The position numbers were made by a program, and so were the translations under genes. A stretch of DNA of 64,000 nt, taken from NCBI RefSeq assembly GCF_008122525.1, contig NZ_VSRV01000001.1, forward strand, positions 186,001-250,000. The letters are read 5' to 3'. The notes beneath the pieces were generated by a model. It searched no databases and was not told the DNA's origin. It worked only from the letters and a program-made list of their open reading frames with translations. Shown here one piece after another: positions 1 to 8,841 of this stretch. How positions within the stretch are numbered: position 1 is the stretch's first letter; each line of letters begins with the position of its first letter. Origin of the DNA: Marinomonas sp. IMCC 4694 (GTDB lineage: Bacteria; Pseudomonadota; Gammaproteobacteria; Pseudomonadales; Marinomonadaceae).

Positions 1-170
1 CAAAGGTCTCGGTATCACTTATATTCTGGCAGCCTTACAAGCTTCCCCTAATTCATCTAGTTTATCTAAACCCGCTTTTTCACACTCTGGGTGTTAACAT
101 TCATCACCGCGTAAACTAACCCAGTCTTTTTAATCCCCCTCAGAATTCAAGTTAACAAATTTGACGCTTT

Positions 171-240
171 TTAGTGTCATTATTGTGGACTTGTGCCCCA
201 CAAAGATTAAGTCTACTCTTATGGCATGTTTAAGTGTCAT
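171..240. promoter_or_regulatory. Repeated motif upstream of the abiE-like operon
   Basis: The 10-mer ttAGTGTCAT/taAGTGTCAT occurs at 171-180 and 231-240, exactly 60 bp apart. A short inverted repeat (TGTGG at 184-188, CCACA at 198-202) lies between them. AbiEi antitoxins bind repeats upstream of their own operon to repress it, so these are candidate operators. That link is inference; the repeats themselves are directly visible. Confidence 0.35.
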
Positions 241-259
241 CCTTGATAACTAGAGGCGT

Positions 260-799
260 ATGGTGAAAAAGACTGAGGCAATTAAAAAGCTCTTAGAATA
301 TGACAAGCGTGGTCGCTGTGTTTTTACTCATTCAGATTTGGCGAAAATCTTTCATCAAGATAATGAACGAGCATTGCGTGCGGGAATTAAACGTTTGCAA
401 AACGATGGCTTGCTCACTCGAATGATGAATGGTGTGTACTTATACAATTTAGCGCAGTCGAAAGGCAGCGATACGTTGGAGAAAATTGCTAAAACCATTC
501 GACGTGGTGAATATAACTACATTAGCTTGGAGTCTGCACTTTCTGATTTTGGGGTTATTTCACAAATGCCAGTAGATCGCTTAACGGTTATGACAACGGG
601 ACGTTCCGGTGAATTCAAAACACCTTTGGGTACCATTGAATTCACGCATACGAAACGAGATCCAATGGATATTATAGAAAATACCCGTTTAGTCGGCAGA
701 CCACTTAGGTTAGCAACGAAACAAACGGCATACAGAGACTTAAAACGAGTTGGCCGAAATACACATTTAGTAAGCAAGGATGAGCTATATGAAAATTGA
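260..799 (+). CDS. AbiEi-family antitoxin / transcriptional regulator (type IV TA)
   Basis: 179 aa. The N-terminal third (about residues 1-65) is a winged-helix domain that starts with a helix-rich KKTEAIKKLLEY segment. The rest resembles the AbiEi C-terminal domain that counters the nucleotidyltransferase toxin. The start has a purine-rich tract (tagaggcg) upstream. The 3' end overlaps the start region of the AbiEii-like toxin gene, the usual abiE arrangement. The family's known role is to autorepress the operon and neutralise AbiEii, which gives abortive phage infection or plasmid stabilisation. Family assignment is by sequence pattern plus the partner gene. Confidence 0.8.
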   Translation: MVKKTEAIKKLLEYDKRGRCVFTHSDLAKIFHQDNERALRAGIKRLQNDGLLTRMMNGVYLYNLAQSKGSDTLEKIAKTIRRGEYNYISLESALSDFGVISQMPVDRLTVMTTGRSGEFKTPLGTIEFTHTKRDPMDIIENTRLVGRPLRLATKQTAYRDLKRVGRNTHLVSKDELYEN

Positions 800-1709
800 T
801 CAAGAAAATTTCGCGCTATTGGTGAATAAAGCAATGCAGGTTGAAAATGTATCTCATATGCGTTCAGTGATAGAGAAAGAGCTCTTACACTACGATATTT
901 TATTTGCGCTAGAGAAAGGTGGACTTCTGGACAAACTAACGTTTCAAGGTGGCACGTCGTTACGACTTTGTTATGGAGGCAATCGTTTCAGCGAAGATCT
1001 GGATTTTGCTGGCGGGAAGGGTTTCAGCTCAGCAATGTTGGCAGACATGAAAGATTGTATAGAAAAGTACATTGGCGAACGCTACGGGCTTGAAGTGACA
1101 GTAAGAGAACCAGAGGATCTAAAGCAAGATCCTAACTATTCTGAATTGAGCATTGATAAGTGGCAAATCGCGGTAGTGACTTCTCATGAGAGAAAAGATC
1201 TGCCAAAACAAAAAATCAAAGTAGAAGTGGCAAACATTCCAGCCTATACAAGAGAGCCGCAATCTCTTCAAATAAACTATGATTTTTTGCCTGATGGATA
1301 CAGTGATACGCTAATTTTGACAGAAAGCTTGGAGGAAGTCATGGCGGATAAAATCATTTCCTTACCTGCCACAACAAGGTATGTCCGCCACCGAGATATA
1401 TGGGATTTAGCTTGGTTACAGCAACAAGGCGCGACACTCAATATGGACTTAGTTAACAACAAGGTGTCAGATTATAAACTTGAGCACTTCAACAAAATGT
1501 TGGAAAACTTTCTCGAAAGACTTCCTGATATTGTGTCTAGTGATGTGTTCATTGCAGAAATGAAACGTTTCTTACCAACAGATGTATTTGATAGAACTCT
1601 AGCTCAGGATAAGTTTCAAGTTTATCTGCAAAATACTTTGGCGAAACTGTTTAAAACGGTGAGTAACGAATTACTAGGCAAGGTGACTAATAATGAATTT
1701 AGAATGTAA
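789..1709 (+). CDS. AbiEii/AbiGii-family nucleotidyltransferase toxin
   Basis: 306 aa from the ATG at 789. An AAGGA tract at 776-780 sits 8 nt upstream of this ATG, so it is preferred over the in-frame ATG at 780. Key motifs are GGTS (residues 54-57) followed by SEDLDF, with the metal-binding aspartates at about 70 and 72; this is the nucleotidyltransferase signature of AbiEii toxins. A second conserved block, ADKIISL...RHRDIWDL, follows in the middle. The protein is full length for the family. It is encoded directly after the AbiEi-like antitoxin and overlaps it. Known members transfer nucleotides to tRNA or other acceptors and arrest growth when the antitoxin is lost. Confidence 0.82.
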   Translation: MKIDQENFALLVNKAMQVENVSHMRSVIEKELLHYDILFALEKGGLLDKLTFQGGTSLRLCYGGNRFSEDLDFAGGKGFSSAMLADMKDCIEKYIGERYGLEVTVREPEDLKQDPNYSELSIDKWQIAVVTSHERKDLPKQKIKVEVANIPAYTREPQSLQINYDFLPDGYSDTLILTESLEEVMADKIISLPATTRYVRHRDIWDLAWLQQQGATLNMDLVNNKVSDYKLEHFNKMLENFLERLPDIVSSDVFIAEMKRFLPTDVFDRTLAQDKFQVYLQNTLAKLFKTVSNELLGKVTNNEFRM

Positions 1710-1764
1710 AACAGGGATGAACTAACGCGTTTTTCAGTGGGTAGCTAGGTTGATAAAAAATTAG

Positions 1765-1932
1765 GTTCTCCTGAAAAACGAAGCCAAGGACGTTATCACG
1801 TCTGAAACACTCAACGACGCCTTACCCAAACTCAGCCCATTGAACCCACAGTACCGAACCCAGAAGCAAACGGTGTTTCAGCGTGTTGCTGCGTTTGTTG
1901 AGAAATTCAAAGGCGTGGGCGGCTCGCTGTAA
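1765..1932 (+). pseudogene. 3' remnant of an unidentified gene
   Basis: Between the TA pair and ahpF an open frame of about 55 codons ends with a TAA at 1930-1932. It has no start codon and has an in-frame TAG just upstream (1762-1764). The peptide (ends AAFVEKFKGVGGSL) looks like real coding sequence, so this is probably the C-terminal stub of a gene lost when the TA module or neighbouring DNA arrived. I do not recognise the parent family. The rest of 1710-2020 holds only this stub and the ahpF terminator. Confidence 0.4.
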
Positions 1933-1959
1933 ATGGGGCTTGGGGTTCTACAATAGAAA

Positions 1960-1988
1960 ACCGCCCTTTGGCTAAGCCAGAGGGCGGT
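1960..1988 (-). terminator. Rho-independent terminator of ahpF
   Basis: A strong hairpin: ACCGCCCT at 1960-1967 pairs with AGGGCGGT at 1981-1988, with an inner GGCT/AGCC stem. Read on the minus strand it is followed by TTTTC. It lies about 30 bp beyond the ahpF stop. Confidence 0.8.
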
Positions 1989-2020
1989 GGATGGGTTTTA
2001 CAAAGAACGATGGTCTGATG

Positions 2021-3568
2021 TTAGTGACGAATCAAGTAATCAAACGCACCAAGGGCCGCGGTGGCGCCAGAGCCCATCGAGATGATGATCTGCTTGTACG
2101 GCGTGGTGGTGACGTCGCCGGCGGCAAAGACACCAGGCACTGAGGTCTCACCGTGGGCGTTGATGACGATTTCGCCGCGATTGGTTAATTCCAACGTGTC
2201 TTTCAAGAATTCACTGTTCGGTACTAAACCGATTTGCACGAAAATACCCGCTAGATCGACCTTGTGTGATTCGTTGGTGGTGCGGTCTGTGTATTGCAGT
2301 CCAATCACTTTTTGGCCATCGCCCAATACTTCCGTGGTCATGGCGTTTTTAATGATGGTGACGTTTGGCAAGGAATGGGCTTTTTTCACCAAAACCGCGT
2401 CGGCACGCAGCGTATCGCCAAATTCCAATACGGTAACGTGTTCTACGATGCCCGCCAAATCAATCGCTGCTTCAATGCCTGAGTTACCGCCACCAATGAC
2501 GGCGGTTTTCTTGCCTTTGAAAATAGGGCCATCGCAGTGTGGGCAGTACGCCACGCCTTTGTTACGGTATTCTTGCTCGCCCGGTACGTTCATTTCTCTC
2601 CAGCGTGCGCCTGTGGCTAACACAACGGATTTACTTTTTAGAATCGCGCCGTTTTCCAGCTCGATTTCGATGAATTCTTTCTTCTCAAGTCGAACCGCTT
2701 TTTGCAGTTTCATCACGTCGACATCGTAGTCTAAAACGTGTTGTTCAAGACCTGCGACCAATTTTGGACCGTCAGTGGCTTTCATAGAAATGAAGTTTTC
2801 AATCGCCATGGTATCGGCCACTTGGCCACCAAAACGCTCTGCCACCACACCGGTACGAATGCCTTTACGCGCCGAGTAGATCGCGGCCGCCGCGCCTGCT
2901 GGGCCACCACCAATGACCAACATGTCGTAAGGGGCTTTTTCAGACAAGCTCGCGGCGTGTTTGTCGGCGGCGCCGGTGTCGACCTTGTTTAGAATTTCGT
3001 CTAGGGTCATGCGGCCTTGGCCGAACAACTCGCCGTTTAGATAAACGGACGGTACCGCCATGATTTCACGCTGCTCTACTTCGTCTTGGAACAAGGCGCC
3101 GTCGATCATGGTGGCACTGACGTTCGGGTTCAATATGGCCATTAAATTCACCGCTTGAACCACGTCTGGGCAGTTGTGGCATGAGAGGGAAATGTACACC
3201 TCAAAATCCAATGTCGCGTCCAACGTTTTAATCTGTGCTTGTGTGTCTTGCGCGACTTTTGATGGGTGACCACCGGCTTGTAACAAGGCCAATACGAGAG
3301 AGGTAAACTCGTGACCCATTGGAATGCCAGCAAAGCGCACACGCGGCGCTTGGCCTGCGGGGCTAATCGCCATTTGTGGTGCGCGACCTGTTGCCTTGTC
3401 GTCGATGATCAAGGTGATTTTGTCGCTCTTTAGCTCGGTAATTTCACGGGCTAAGTCGAGTAATTCTTGTGATTTTGCGGTTTGATTGGTGGACACAGTA
3501 ATGTCAATCGGGTTAACGATATTCTGCAGGTAGGTGCCCAGCTGTTGTTTGATGTTTGCTTCTAACAT
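2021..3568 (-). CDS. ahpF: Alkyl hydroperoxide reductase subunit F
   Basis: 515 aa, normal AhpF length. The N-terminal tandem thioredoxin-like domain carries the CHNC redox pair (Cys130, Cys133). It is followed by a thioredoxin-reductase-like body with an FAD-binding GGGPAG (about 220-225), the catalytic CPHC pair (Cys342, Cys345) and an NAD(P)H-binding GGGNSG (about 359-364). It passes electrons from NADH through FAD and the two disulfides to AhpC, which reduces organic peroxides and H2O2. It lies 124 bp downstream of ahpC on the same strand, so the two are probably cotranscribed at least in part. Confidence 0.97.
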   Translation of the reverse strand: MLEANIKQQLGTYLQNIVNPIDITVSTNQTAKSQELLDLAREITELKSDKITLIIDDKATGRAPQMAISPAGQAPRVRFAGIPMGHEFTSLVLALLQAGGHPSKVAQDTQAQIKTLDATLDFEVYISLSCHNCPDVVQAVNLMAILNPNVSATMIDGALFQDEVEQREIMAVPSVYLNGELFGQGRMTLDEILNKVDTGAADKHAASLSEKAPYDMLVIGGGPAGAAAAIYSARKGIRTGVVAERFGGQVADTMAIENFISMKATDGPKLVAGLEQHVLDYDVDVMKLQKAVRLEKKEFIEIELENGAILKSKSVVLATGARWREMNVPGEQEYRNKGVAYCPHCDGPIFKGKKTAVIGGGNSGIEAAIDLAGIVEHVTVLEFGDTLRADAVLVKKAHSLPNVTIIKNAMTTEVLGDGQKVIGLQYTDRTTNESHKVDLAGIFVQIGLVPNSEFLKDTLELTNRGEIVINAHGETSVPGVFAAGDVTTTPYKQIIISMGSGATAALGAFDYLIRH

Positions 3569-3624
3569 GATGATGAAACCTGTGTTTGATTGAGTGATTA
3601 GCTGTGTTGCGAAGTAAAGGAGAG

Positions 3625-3652
3625 GGCTGGGGATCTGACCCCTTTTACGGTT
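3625..3652. repeat. REP-like palindrome between ahpC and ahpF
   Basis: The ahpC-ahpF gap holds a GGGGATCTGACCCC palindrome inside a larger, imperfect GTAAAGG.../...TTTTAC pairing. It may be a REP-type element or an attenuating hairpin that lets ahpC be expressed above ahpF. No second copy was noticed in this window. Confidence 0.3.
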
Positions 3653-3692
3653 TATTGTCTAAACGTGAGTAAAAGGAGCCAGAAAAGTCAGC

Positions 3693-4250
3693 TTAGATTT
3701 TGCCAACAAGATCTAAAGAAGGTGTCAGTGTTGCTTCGCCTTCTTTCCATTTTGCAGGGCAAACTTCACCTGGGTGAGCGGCTACGTATTGTGCGGCTTT
3801 CACTTTGCGAAGAAGATCTTGCGCATCACGGCCAATGCCTTCAGCCGTAATTTCCATCGCTTGGATTGTGCCTTCTGGATCGATCAAGAAAGTCGCACGG
3901 TCAGCAAGACCTTGACCTTCGCGCATCACACCGAAGTTGTTGGTGATCTTGCCAGACTGGTCGCCTACCATGTAGTACTGGATTTTACCGATGGTTTCAG
4001 AGCTGGCGTGCCATGCTTTGTGAGTGAAGTGCGTGTCGGTAGACACAGAGAATACTTCAACGCCACGAGACTGAAGCTCAGCATAGTGGTCTGCTACGTC
4101 GCCAAGCTCAGTTGGGCAAACAAAGGTGAAATCAGCTGGGTAGAAGAAAAAGATAGACCATTTGCCTAGCACGTCTTTTTCAGAGATGTCGACGAATTCG
4201 CCGTTTTTAAAAGCCGTTGCATTGAATGGTTTGATTTGCGTGTTGACCAT
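3693..4250 (-). CDS. ahpC: Alkyl hydroperoxide reductase subunit C (2-Cys peroxiredoxin)
   Basis: 186 aa from the ATG at 4250, chosen because AGGAGA lies 6 nt upstream and the protein then begins MVNTQIKPF like known AhpC. A longer in-frame start at 4298 adds a non-conserved 16-residue leader. The peroxidatic cysteine is in FTFVCPTEL (Cys45) and the resolving cysteine in EVCPAKW (Cys164). It reduces peroxides and is recycled by AhpF encoded just downstream. An OxyR-like site lies about 75 bp upstream, consistent with peroxide induction. Confidence 0.97.
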   Translation of the reverse strand: MVNTQIKPFNATAFKNGEFVDISEKDVLGKWSIFFFYPADFTFVCPTELGDVADHYAELQSRGVEVFSVSTDTHFTHKAWHASSETIGKIQYYMVGDQSGKITNNFGVMREGQGLADRATFLIDPEGTIQAMEITAEGIGRDAQDLLRKVKAAQYVAAHPGEVCPAKWKEGEATLTPSLDLVGKI

Positions 4251-4325
4251 GGTGTTTCTCCTAGAGGGATTTAAGTATGTGTTGTTAACAGAGCTCATAG
4301 TAGGAGAAGTATGATCATTTAGAAA

Positions 4326-4362
4326 ATTGTTATTAACTAAAGTTTCAATTAGGAAAAACTAT
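4326..4362 (-). promoter_or_regulatory. Candidate OxyR-binding site upstream of ahpC
   Basis: On the minus strand four tetranucleotides are spaced exactly 7 nt apart: ATAG-N7-TAAT-N7-TTAG-N7-CAAT. The OxyR consensus is ATAG-N7-CTAT-N7-ATAG-N7-CTAT, so 12 of 16 positions match with correct phasing. The location upstream of ahpC fits the known OxyR regulon. oxyR itself is not in the window. Confidence 0.45.
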
Positions 4363-4426
4363 TGATCAACCTCAAGTAAAGCAGAAAAAGGCGACGACCG
4401 ATAATCGTTAAGACATGAAGTGGCGA

Positions 4427-5350
4427 CTAGCGCCACTGTTCAAAACGTGCCATTTGCAAATGACGTTCGCGTTCCGCTTGGTCCACGGTTATGGGGGTAA
4501 ACTGGATGACATCGCCCGGCTTTTGTTGCGCTAATAGGCCGCCTCCGATGCGCGTGACACAGCCTATTTTTGGGTAGCCGCCGATGGTTTGCCTATCTCG
4601 CAGTAACACGATGGGTTGGCCGTCTTTGGGGATTTGAATCGCGCCGTACGCAATGCCCTCGGAAATAATGCCCTTGGTGTCGCTGCGGATGGCTTGGCCT
4701 TCTAAGCGATAGCCCATGCGATCCGAGTTTGACGATACCGTATAATCGCTGGAAAAAAAGGTGGCCCGCTCCGATGTGGAGAAGCCTTTGTATTGATAGC
4801 CTAAGATCACGGGAATGTCTTTTACACCGTAATGGGGTATCGCCAATCGCGGTACTGACGTTTGCCGATGCACCGCGCCGGTTTGGTAAGCCAGCAGATC
4901 GCCTTTTTGCAATTTGTCGCCCTTGCCCGTTAGGCCGCCGATTTTCTCGCGCACGACGGTCGCCACGCTGCCTAGGGTAGGTTCGCATAAGAAGCCCCCT
5001 TTAACGGCAAGGTAAGCCCGTAAGCCCCATACTGGCTGGTGGAACGCGAGCACATCGCCTTTTTTAATGGCGTAGCTTTGCCACGGCGTGAGGCTTTTGC
5101 CATTCAGCGTGGCGCCCAAATCGGCGCCGGTAATGGCGATGCTGGTGTTTGCTTGGGCTTCTACGGTGAACCTACCAAAGGTGATTTCTATTTGCGCGGC
5201 GTTAGGCTCGTTTTCCAGCAAGGCGTTGCCCCAGCGAAACGCTACTTCGTCCATGGGGCCGCCGGTGGTGAGGCCGATGGACTGATGACCGTGACGACCT
5301 AAATCTTGCAGCAGCGCCAATAAGCCGGGTTTGATTACCTTAAAAGCCAT
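4427..5350 (-). CDS. pxpC: 5-oxoprolinase subunit PxpC (biotin-dependent carboxyltransferase-like)
   Basis: 307 aa. It begins with the family-typical MAFKVIKPGLLALLQDLGRHG and has the conserved MDEVAFRWGNALLEN block near residue 33. This is the KipA/PxpC carboxyltransferase-like fold. With PxpA and PxpB it forms the prokaryotic ATP-dependent 5-oxoprolinase, converting 5-oxoproline to glutamate. Its start overlaps the end of pxpB by 11 bp, which indicates translational coupling. It is last in the cluster; a 7-bp hairpin (4419-4437) overlaps its stop codon but has no clear T-run. Confidence 0.93.
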   Translation of the reverse strand: MAFKVIKPGLLALLQDLGRHGHQSIGLTTGGPMDEVAFRWGNALLENEPNAAQIEITFGRFTVEAQANTSIAITGADLGATLNGKSLTPWQSYAIKKGDVLAFHQPVWGLRAYLAVKGGFLCEPTLGSVATVVREKIGGLTGKGDKLQKGDLLAYQTGAVHRQTSVPRLAIPHYGVKDIPVILGYQYKGFSTSERATFFSSDYTVSSNSDRMGYRLEGQAIRSDTKGIISEGIAYGAIQIPKDGQPIVLLRDRQTIGGYPKIGCVTRIGGGLLAQQKPGDVIQFTPITVDQAERERHLQMARFEQWR

Positions 5351-6089
5351 CGAGCTGACCTCCTAATACTAAGAATTCGTCCCGAGAAATCGGCTCGAAC
5401 CGAACCGAGTCGCCCATGGCGATTAAGGCGAGATTCTTGCTGCCCCAATCGATTAAATGGATCGGCGTACGGCCAATAATTTGCCAGCCGCCAGGGGTGA
5501 CGCTGGGGTAGACCGCGGTTTGGTTTTCAGCAATGGCGACGCTGCCTACGGGTACTTTTAAGCGTGGTGTGGTTTTACGCGATACGTGCAGTTCGTCGGG
5601 TGTGTTGCCCAAAAAAGCAAAGCCCGGTGTGAAGCCAATCGCGTAAGCTCGGTATGTGGTGCTGTGATGACGCTGAATCACTTCGTCGATACTGAGCCGA
5701 CAATGGCGGGCCACGTCGTTGAGGTCTGGCCCAACTTCGTTGGCGTAATACACGGGAATCACCACTTCGCGATGGTCAATGATCGACACGTCGTTTGGGT
5801 CAATGGCGCGTAGGGTCTGACGAATGGCTTTGACAATAGCAAAGCGGTCATAACGGTCGTCATCAAACACCACCAACAGCGTGGTGTAAGATGGCACCAT
5901 ATCGACAATGCCCTCCAGCGTGTTTAATTGCTGAGTAACCTGAGCGATGTAATGAGATGTGGCGTCGCTGATGACTTGGCTAAACGTCAGTAGACAGGCC
6001 TGATTGCTGACCATGTTGAGGCTGGGCAGGTTGTTATCCGTCATGTCGGGATTAGGCCGGTCGGTATTGAGAAAGACATTCTGGCTCAT
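5340..6089 (-). CDS. pxpB: 5-oxoprolinase subunit PxpB (KipI-like)
   Basis: 249 aa, KipI/PxpB family. The core has PVYYANEVGPDLNDVARH (about residue 113 on) and the diagnostic AIGFTPGFAFLGNTP followed by TPRLKVPVGSVAIA and SVTPGGWQIIGRTP. The first 27 residues or so are less conserved, so the true start could be an internal ATG. It is the middle subunit of the PxpABC 5-oxoprolinase, 3 bp after pxpA and overlapping pxpC. Confidence 0.93.
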   Translation of the reverse strand: MSQNVFLNTDRPNPDMTDNNLPSLNMVSNQACLLTFSQVISDATSHYIAQVTQQLNTLEGIVDMVPSYTTLLVVFDDDRYDRFAIVKAIRQTLRAIDPNDVSIIDHREVVIPVYYANEVGPDLNDVARHCRLSIDEVIQRHHSTTYRAYAIGFTPGFAFLGNTPDELHVSRKTTPRLKVPVGSVAIAENQTAVYPSVTPGGWQIIGRTPIHLIDWGSKNLALIAMGDSVRFEPISRDEFLVLGGQLDGF

Positions 6090-6092
6090 GGC

Positions 6093-6857
6093 TTATTTCA
6101 CGCGGCCTTTGTGGTGTGGATCGTTAAGCCGATCGATGAGCGTACGAATCCGCGTTACCGCATCGACGGCGTGGGCGCCATCACCGTGTACGCAAATGGT
6201 GTCGGCGTGAATGGCTAGGGTTTTGCCCGACGCGGTGGTCAAGGTGCCGTGTTCACAGAGTTGTGTTACTTGCTGTTCGATCAGGTCGAAACTGGCGTGC
6301 ACTGCGTTGGGTTCTTTGCGCGGCATGAGCCGCCCTTCGTCTGTGTATAAGCGATCGGAAAAGGCTTCAAACCAAACGCTGAGGCCGTATTTTTTCGCCA
6401 TTTTCTTGATTTCAGGCGCTTCCGGTACCGCCATCACCATTAAAATCAGAGTGGCGTCGAGTTCGCTCACCGCTTGCATGACGGTGTCGAGCACGGAAAA
6501 ATCCGCCATCATGGTGTTGTACAAGGCACCATGGGGTTTGACATAGTCGATTTGCGTATTTTGGCTGTCGCAAATGCCTTTGAGCGCGCCAATTTGGTAT
6601 TGAATAAGGGCTTTTAGCTCCGCGGGGGCAATGTCCATATTACGACGACCAAAGCCCACTAAATCGGGATAAGCAGGGTGCGCGCCAATGGTGACGCCGT
6701 GCTGTTTTGCCAGTGCCACGGTTTTCGCCATAGTGAGTGGGTCAGAGGCGTGAAAGCCACAGGCCACATTCGCTTGGTCCACAAACGGCATGATTTGATC
6801 ATCGAGACCCATTGCCCATGTGCCGAACGCTTCGCCCATATCGCAATTTAATTTCAT
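6093..6857 (-). CDS. pxpA: 5-oxoprolinase subunit PxpA (LamB/YcsF family)
   Basis: 254 aa. The typical N-terminus MKLNCDMGEAFG, the CGFHASDP block (about residue 35), GAHPAYPDLVGFGRR and the VKPHGALYN segment are all present. It is a complete LamB/YcsF protein, now known as the PxpA subunit of 5-oxoprolinase. It starts 20 bp after the TRAP large permease gene stops, so it is part of the same transcript as the transporter. Confidence 0.95.
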   Translation of the reverse strand: MKLNCDMGEAFGTWAMGLDDQIMPFVDQANVACGFHASDPLTMAKTVALAKQHGVTIGAHPAYPDLVGFGRRNMDIAPAELKALIQYQIGALKGICDSQNTQIDYVKPHGALYNTMMADFSVLDTVMQAVSELDATLILMVMAVPEAPEIKKMAKKYGLSVWFEAFSDRLYTDEGRLMPRKEPNAVHASFDLIEQQVTQLCEHGTLTTASGKTLAIHADTICVHGDGAHAVDAVTRIRTLIDRLNDPHHKGRVK

Positions 6858-6877
6858 CGTTGATTCCTTTTGTTGAA

Positions 6878-8185
6878 TTAGTTTTGTGACATGGTGGTCG
6901 GTAAATACGTGACAATCTCAGGAAACACGCTGATGAGCAGAATCGCCACGCCGATCAATAAAAAGAACGGTAAGGCGGCTTTGGCCACGTACAAAATATT
7001 TTTCCCCGTGAGCGCCTGTATCACAAACAGATTGAACCCCACCGGCGGGGTTATCTGCGACATTTCCACCACCAAGACAATGAAAATACCAAACCACAGT
7101 AAGTCAATGTTCGCCGCTTCGACCATGGGTAAAATCACCGCCACGGTCAGCACGACCACAGAGATGCCATCGAGGAAGCACCCCAAGATCACAAACAATA
7201 CTGTCAGGTACAAGATCAATTCCATCGGCGACAACGACATGCCAGCGATCCATACGGCCAGCGCTTTAGGGATGCCTAAAAAGCCCATTGCTAAGGTCAA
7301 AAAGTGCGCGCCGACCAAGATAAAACCAATCATACAGGAGCTTTTTACCGCGCCTAATAAGCTGTCCATAAAGCTGTGACGACTTAATGAACCTGTCAAC
7401 GCGGCCAGCACTAAGGCGCCGGTAACACCGATGGCCGCGGCTTCGGTTGGCGTGGTAATGCCACCATAAATGGAGCCTAAGACAAAGCCGATGAGACCAA
7501 CCACGGGTAAGAGTTTGCGCAACCCTTTGATGCGCGCTGACCAGCTGGTTTCGTGCCCCGTGGTTTTGGGTAATTCGTCTTTATGTAGGTGTCCCCAGAT
7601 CATGGTGAAACCCATGAATAAGCTCACCAATAATAAACCCGGTAACGCACCGGCAATAAACAAGCGCGCAATAGAGACTTCCGCTGCCACGCCGTATACG
7701 ATCAAAATAATCGATGGCGGGATCAGTAAGCCCAAGGTGCCTGAGCCGGCCAGTGTGCCGATTGCCATGCGGTCGCTGTAGCCTTGCTTGCGCAGCTCCG
7801 GCAGCGTCATGCGGCCAATGGTCGCGGCGGTGGCGGCCGATGAGCCAGACACTGCGGCGAAAATCCCGCAGCTTAAAATGTTCACGTGCAAGAGTTTGCC
7901 CGGCACGTTGCCCAACCAAGGGGACAAACCTTTGAACAAATCTTCTGATAGGCGCGTTCGAAATAACACTTCGCCCATCCAAATAAACAGCGGCAAAGCG
8001 GTCAGCGACCAAGCCGTACTGGCGCCCCAACTGGAGGTGGCGAAGAGCAAATCTACTTGGTAATTTTCAGACAGAATTAAGCCTAAACCGCCAATGGCGA
8101 TGAGCGTAAACGACACCCAAACTCCCAGCGACAACATGACCAGCATGGTCACCGCGAGCACAATCGACACCCACATCATATCCAT
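6878..8185 (-). CDS. dctM: TRAP transporter large permease DctM
   Basis: 435 aa from the ATG at 8185. That start overlaps the dctQ stop by one base (TAATG) and is preceded by GGAGGAAA. A longer frame upstream lies inside dctQ and was discarded. It is a very hydrophobic protein with about 12 membrane segments, including the conserved glycine-rich GTLAGSGTLGLLIPPS loop. It is the Na+-driven transport subunit of a tripartite ATP-independent periplasmic importer. Neighbours suggest the cargo is oxoproline or a related organic acid or amide; that is inference. Confidence 0.93.
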   Translation of the reverse strand: MDMMWVSIVLAVTMLVMLSLGVWVSFTLIAIGGLGLILSENYQVDLLFATSSWGASTAWSLTALPLFIWMGEVLFRTRLSEDLFKGLSPWLGNVPGKLLHVNILSCGIFAAVSGSSAATAATIGRMTLPELRKQGYSDRMAIGTLAGSGTLGLLIPPSIILIVYGVAAEVSIARLFIAGALPGLLLVSLFMGFTMIWGHLHKDELPKTTGHETSWSARIKGLRKLLPVVGLIGFVLGSIYGGITTPTEAAAIGVTGALVLAALTGSLSRHSFMDSLLGAVKSSCMIGFILVGAHFLTLAMGFLGIPKALAVWIAGMSLSPMELILYLTVLFVILGCFLDGISVVVLTVAVILPMVEAANIDLLWFGIFIVLVVEMSQITPPVGFNLFVIQALTGKNILYVAKAALPFFLLIGVAILLISVFPEIVTYLPTTMSQN

Positions 8186-8703
8186 TAGATTTCCTCCAAA
8201 GACAGGGCGTCTTCTTGTTGGCTGTAGGTTGGTTTTTCGCCTTTTAGTACCATAATTAGGGCATCTAAAATGGCCAAGTTTAGTGCGATCACACCCACAG
8301 CGACCGGCACTTGGGGTATCCACAGCGGCACAGGAATATAGCCGTAAGACACTTCTTCGTAAATATAAGACTCATACACCATGTAGCTGCAGGCATAAGA
8401 TAAGTAGCACAGTAGAGCAAAGGAAAGAATGAGGATCGTGGCTTCTTGAATTTTTCGTGGTAAGGGCGAAAAACGTTCGATCACCAAGGTAACGCGAATG
8501 TGACCGCCTTCACGAAAGGTGTACGCGAGGCCAAGAAAAGTGGACGCCGCGAGCGCATAACCGGCGAAATCTTCCGCAGAAGGCACAATAAAGCCCAATA
8601 AACGACCGACGATTTGCGCCAATAACAGCAGAGTGATGATCACGATACACAAGCCGGCTAAAAGGCCAGAGGCTTGGTACAGTTTGTCTTTTAATGGACT
8701 CAT
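8185..8703 (-). CDS. dctQ: TRAP transporter small permease DctQ
   Basis: 173 aa from the ATG at 8703 (MSPLKDK). A TTG at 8763 would extend it by 20 residues, but that codon lies inside a hairpin. The protein has four predicted membrane segments, with the DctQ-type AEDFAGYALAASTFLGLAYTF segment near residue 40 and an acidic C-terminal tail. It pairs with DctM (1-bp overlap) and the DctP binding protein upstream. The ribosome-binding site at the chosen start is weak, so the start is uncertain. Confidence 0.88.
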   Translation of the reverse strand: MSPLKDKLYQASGLLAGLCIVIITLLLLAQIVGRLLGFIVPSAEDFAGYALAASTFLGLAYTFREGGHIRVTLVIERFSPLPRKIQEATILILSFALLCYLSYACSYMVYESYIYEEVSYGYIPVPLWIPQVPVAVGVIALNLAILDALIMVLKGEKPTYSQQEDALSLEEI

Positions 8704-8760
8704 AAGGTTCACTTTTCTGGAAACGATGAAGGCAAGGATGTGGGAAGTAATCGCCGTGAT

Positions 8761-8821
8761 CAAGCCTTCCTTTCTTTCTCGCTTTTATGCCGTGTGCCAA
8801 AGCAAAAGAGAGGAAGGCTTG
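8761..8821 (-). terminator. Intra-operon hairpin between dctP and dctQ
   Basis: CAAGCCTTCC at 8761-8770 pairs perfectly with GGAAGGCTTG at 8812-8821, and more pairing (CTTTT/AAAAG) extends into the loop. It sits just after the dctP stop. Such hairpins commonly protect the 3' end of binding-protein mRNA or attenuate read-through, which lets DctP be made in excess over the permease. Confidence 0.55.
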
Positions 8822-8841
8822 TTGACTAAAACGGGCGGTTC

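Noticed and set aside
8186..8323. N-terminal extension of DctM
   Set aside because: It lies wholly inside dctQ, is not hydrophobic, and a good start with GGAGG exists at 8185.
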